Positions 5,313-5,876 of a stretch of DNA of 5,876 nucleotides are shown here, piece after piece. The DNA comes from a bacterium (GTDB lineage Bacteria; Latescibacterota; UBA2968; GCA-2709665), in assembly GCA_027619145.1 (NCBI GenBank), contig JAQCGA010000282.1:1-5876 (forward strand), read 5' to 3'. The position numbers and the translations under genes were made by a program. The notes beneath the pieces are model-generated. The model was not told the origin of the DNA. It ran no database searches and worked only from the letters and a program-made list of their open reading frames with translations. How positions within the stretch are numbered: the first letter of the stretch is position 1; each line of letters begins with the position of its first letter.

Positions 5313-5876
5313 ATGGCAACCGTGGATAACGTAGATGTCTTTCACCGGGAAGCCCTGGTGATTGATTCGCACAACGATACGATTGTGAACCATATTCGCA
5401 GAGGAAACCTGGGGTTGTCTGGAAAGCCGCCGAAAGAGGGTTCACGTCACAATGGCACTGTGGCGTTTTTGCGAGGAGGGTTTGATCGGAGCGTGCGGGA
5501 GACGCCGGTGCAGATCGATTTTGAGAAGATGAAGGCTGGCGGGATTGATGTGGCGTTTTTTGCGGTAGATGTGACGCTGGCCTGGAAAAATTATACGACG
5601 TATGCGCTGGATGCATTCGGGTTTTTTGATGCAGAGGTAGAGGCGCACGGTGGTCAGGTGGTGGTGGCCCGGTCTGCAGGGGATATTGTGGCGGCCAAAC
5701 AGGCAGGCAAGCTGGCGGCGGTGTTGGTTGTGGAAAACAGCGATGGCGTGGAGGGGAGCCTGAATGTGCTGCGGATGCTGCACCGGGTGGGGGTACGTTC
5801 GATTGGGATGACGCACAATATCAGTAGCTGGGCGGCGGACGGCAATGCGGAGACACGTAGCCGGGGTGGGTTGACT
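5313..5876 (+). CDS. Membrane-dipeptidase-type zinc peptidase (M19), truncated by window end
   Basis: The first 188 codons of a peptidase M19 / renal dipeptidase family protein (PF01244), open to the last base. Family members are usually 320-400 residues, so about half is present. The zinc ligands His20 and Asp22 appear in VIDSHNDT. The bridging glutamate is Glu141 in VVENSDGVEGSLNVLRML, followed by GVRSIGMTHN at 160-169, which lines up well with the VEGG...GMRYLTLTHS region of mammalian dipeptidase. The remaining two histidine ligands would lie beyond the window. These enzymes hydrolyse dipeptides, some acting on D-amino acid or beta-lactam-like bonds; bacterial substrates are often unknown. 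No signal peptide is visible, so it is probably cytoplasmic. GGGAGG eight bases upstream supports this ATG. An in-frame ATG at 5292 would add seven residues including the translated ribosome binding site. Confidence 0.9.
   Translation, partial: MATVDNVDVFHREALVIDSHNDTIVNHIRRGNLGLSGKPPKEGSRHNGTVAFLRGGFDRSVRETPVQIDFEKMKAGGIDVAFFAVDVTLAWKNYTTYALDAFGFFDAEVEAHGGQVVVARSAGDIVAAKQAGKLAAVLVVENSDGVEGSLNVLRMLHRVGVRSIGMTHNISSWAADGNAETRSRGGLT

Overview
The window looks like a piece of a chromosome from an uncultivated, Gram-negative-type bacterium of moderate GC content. Genes are preceded by clear Shine-Dalgarno sequences and there are two readable sigma-70-type promoters. The gene content is two AP-endonuclease-fold sugar epimerases, a secreted CBM9-like protein, a TMTC-like membrane/TPR protein and an M19 dipeptidase. 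That mix reminds me of Latescibacterota, Poribacteria or PVC-group genomes. This is an impression from gene content only, with low confidence. I see no rRNA, tRNA, CRISPR array or insertion sequence.

Layout: positions 1-142 are non-coding, apart from a possible unidentifiable gene tail, and carry an imperfect hairpin (20-58) and a strong bidirectional intrinsic terminator (73-118). On the minus strand, reading leftward from about 1364, a two-gene operon encodes a sugar phosphate isomerase/epimerase (1311-493) and a small membrane-proximal coiled-coil protein (481-143). The second gene's ribosome binding site overlaps the first gene's stop codon, and the operon ends at the 73-118 terminator. 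Between 1312 and 1545 lies a compact divergent control region. It has back-to-back promoters whose -35 boxes are the two arms of a perfect 8-bp inverted repeat.

On the plus strand follow a second TIM-barrel epimerase-like protein (1546-2316), an exported CBM9/DOMON-like protein (2384-3136), a 682-residue polytopic membrane protein with seven C-terminal TPRs (3173-5221), and the first 188 codons of a membrane-dipeptidase-type zinc peptidase (5313 to the window end). The gaps are 67, 36 and 91 bases with no convincing terminator, so these four may be one transcript, though the last gap could hold its own promoter.

How the genes work together is inference. Two divergently transcribed epimerase-fold enzymes and a secreted carbohydrate-binding-like protein suggest uptake or rearrangement of a sugar or sugar-derived compound. 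The TMTC-like protein suggests transfer of a sugar to protein on the outer face of the membrane. The points most worth following are the mirrored divergent promoter, the Asp-to-Gln change at a metal-ligand position in the second epimerase paralogue, and the small coiled-coil protein apparently coupled to the first epimerase.
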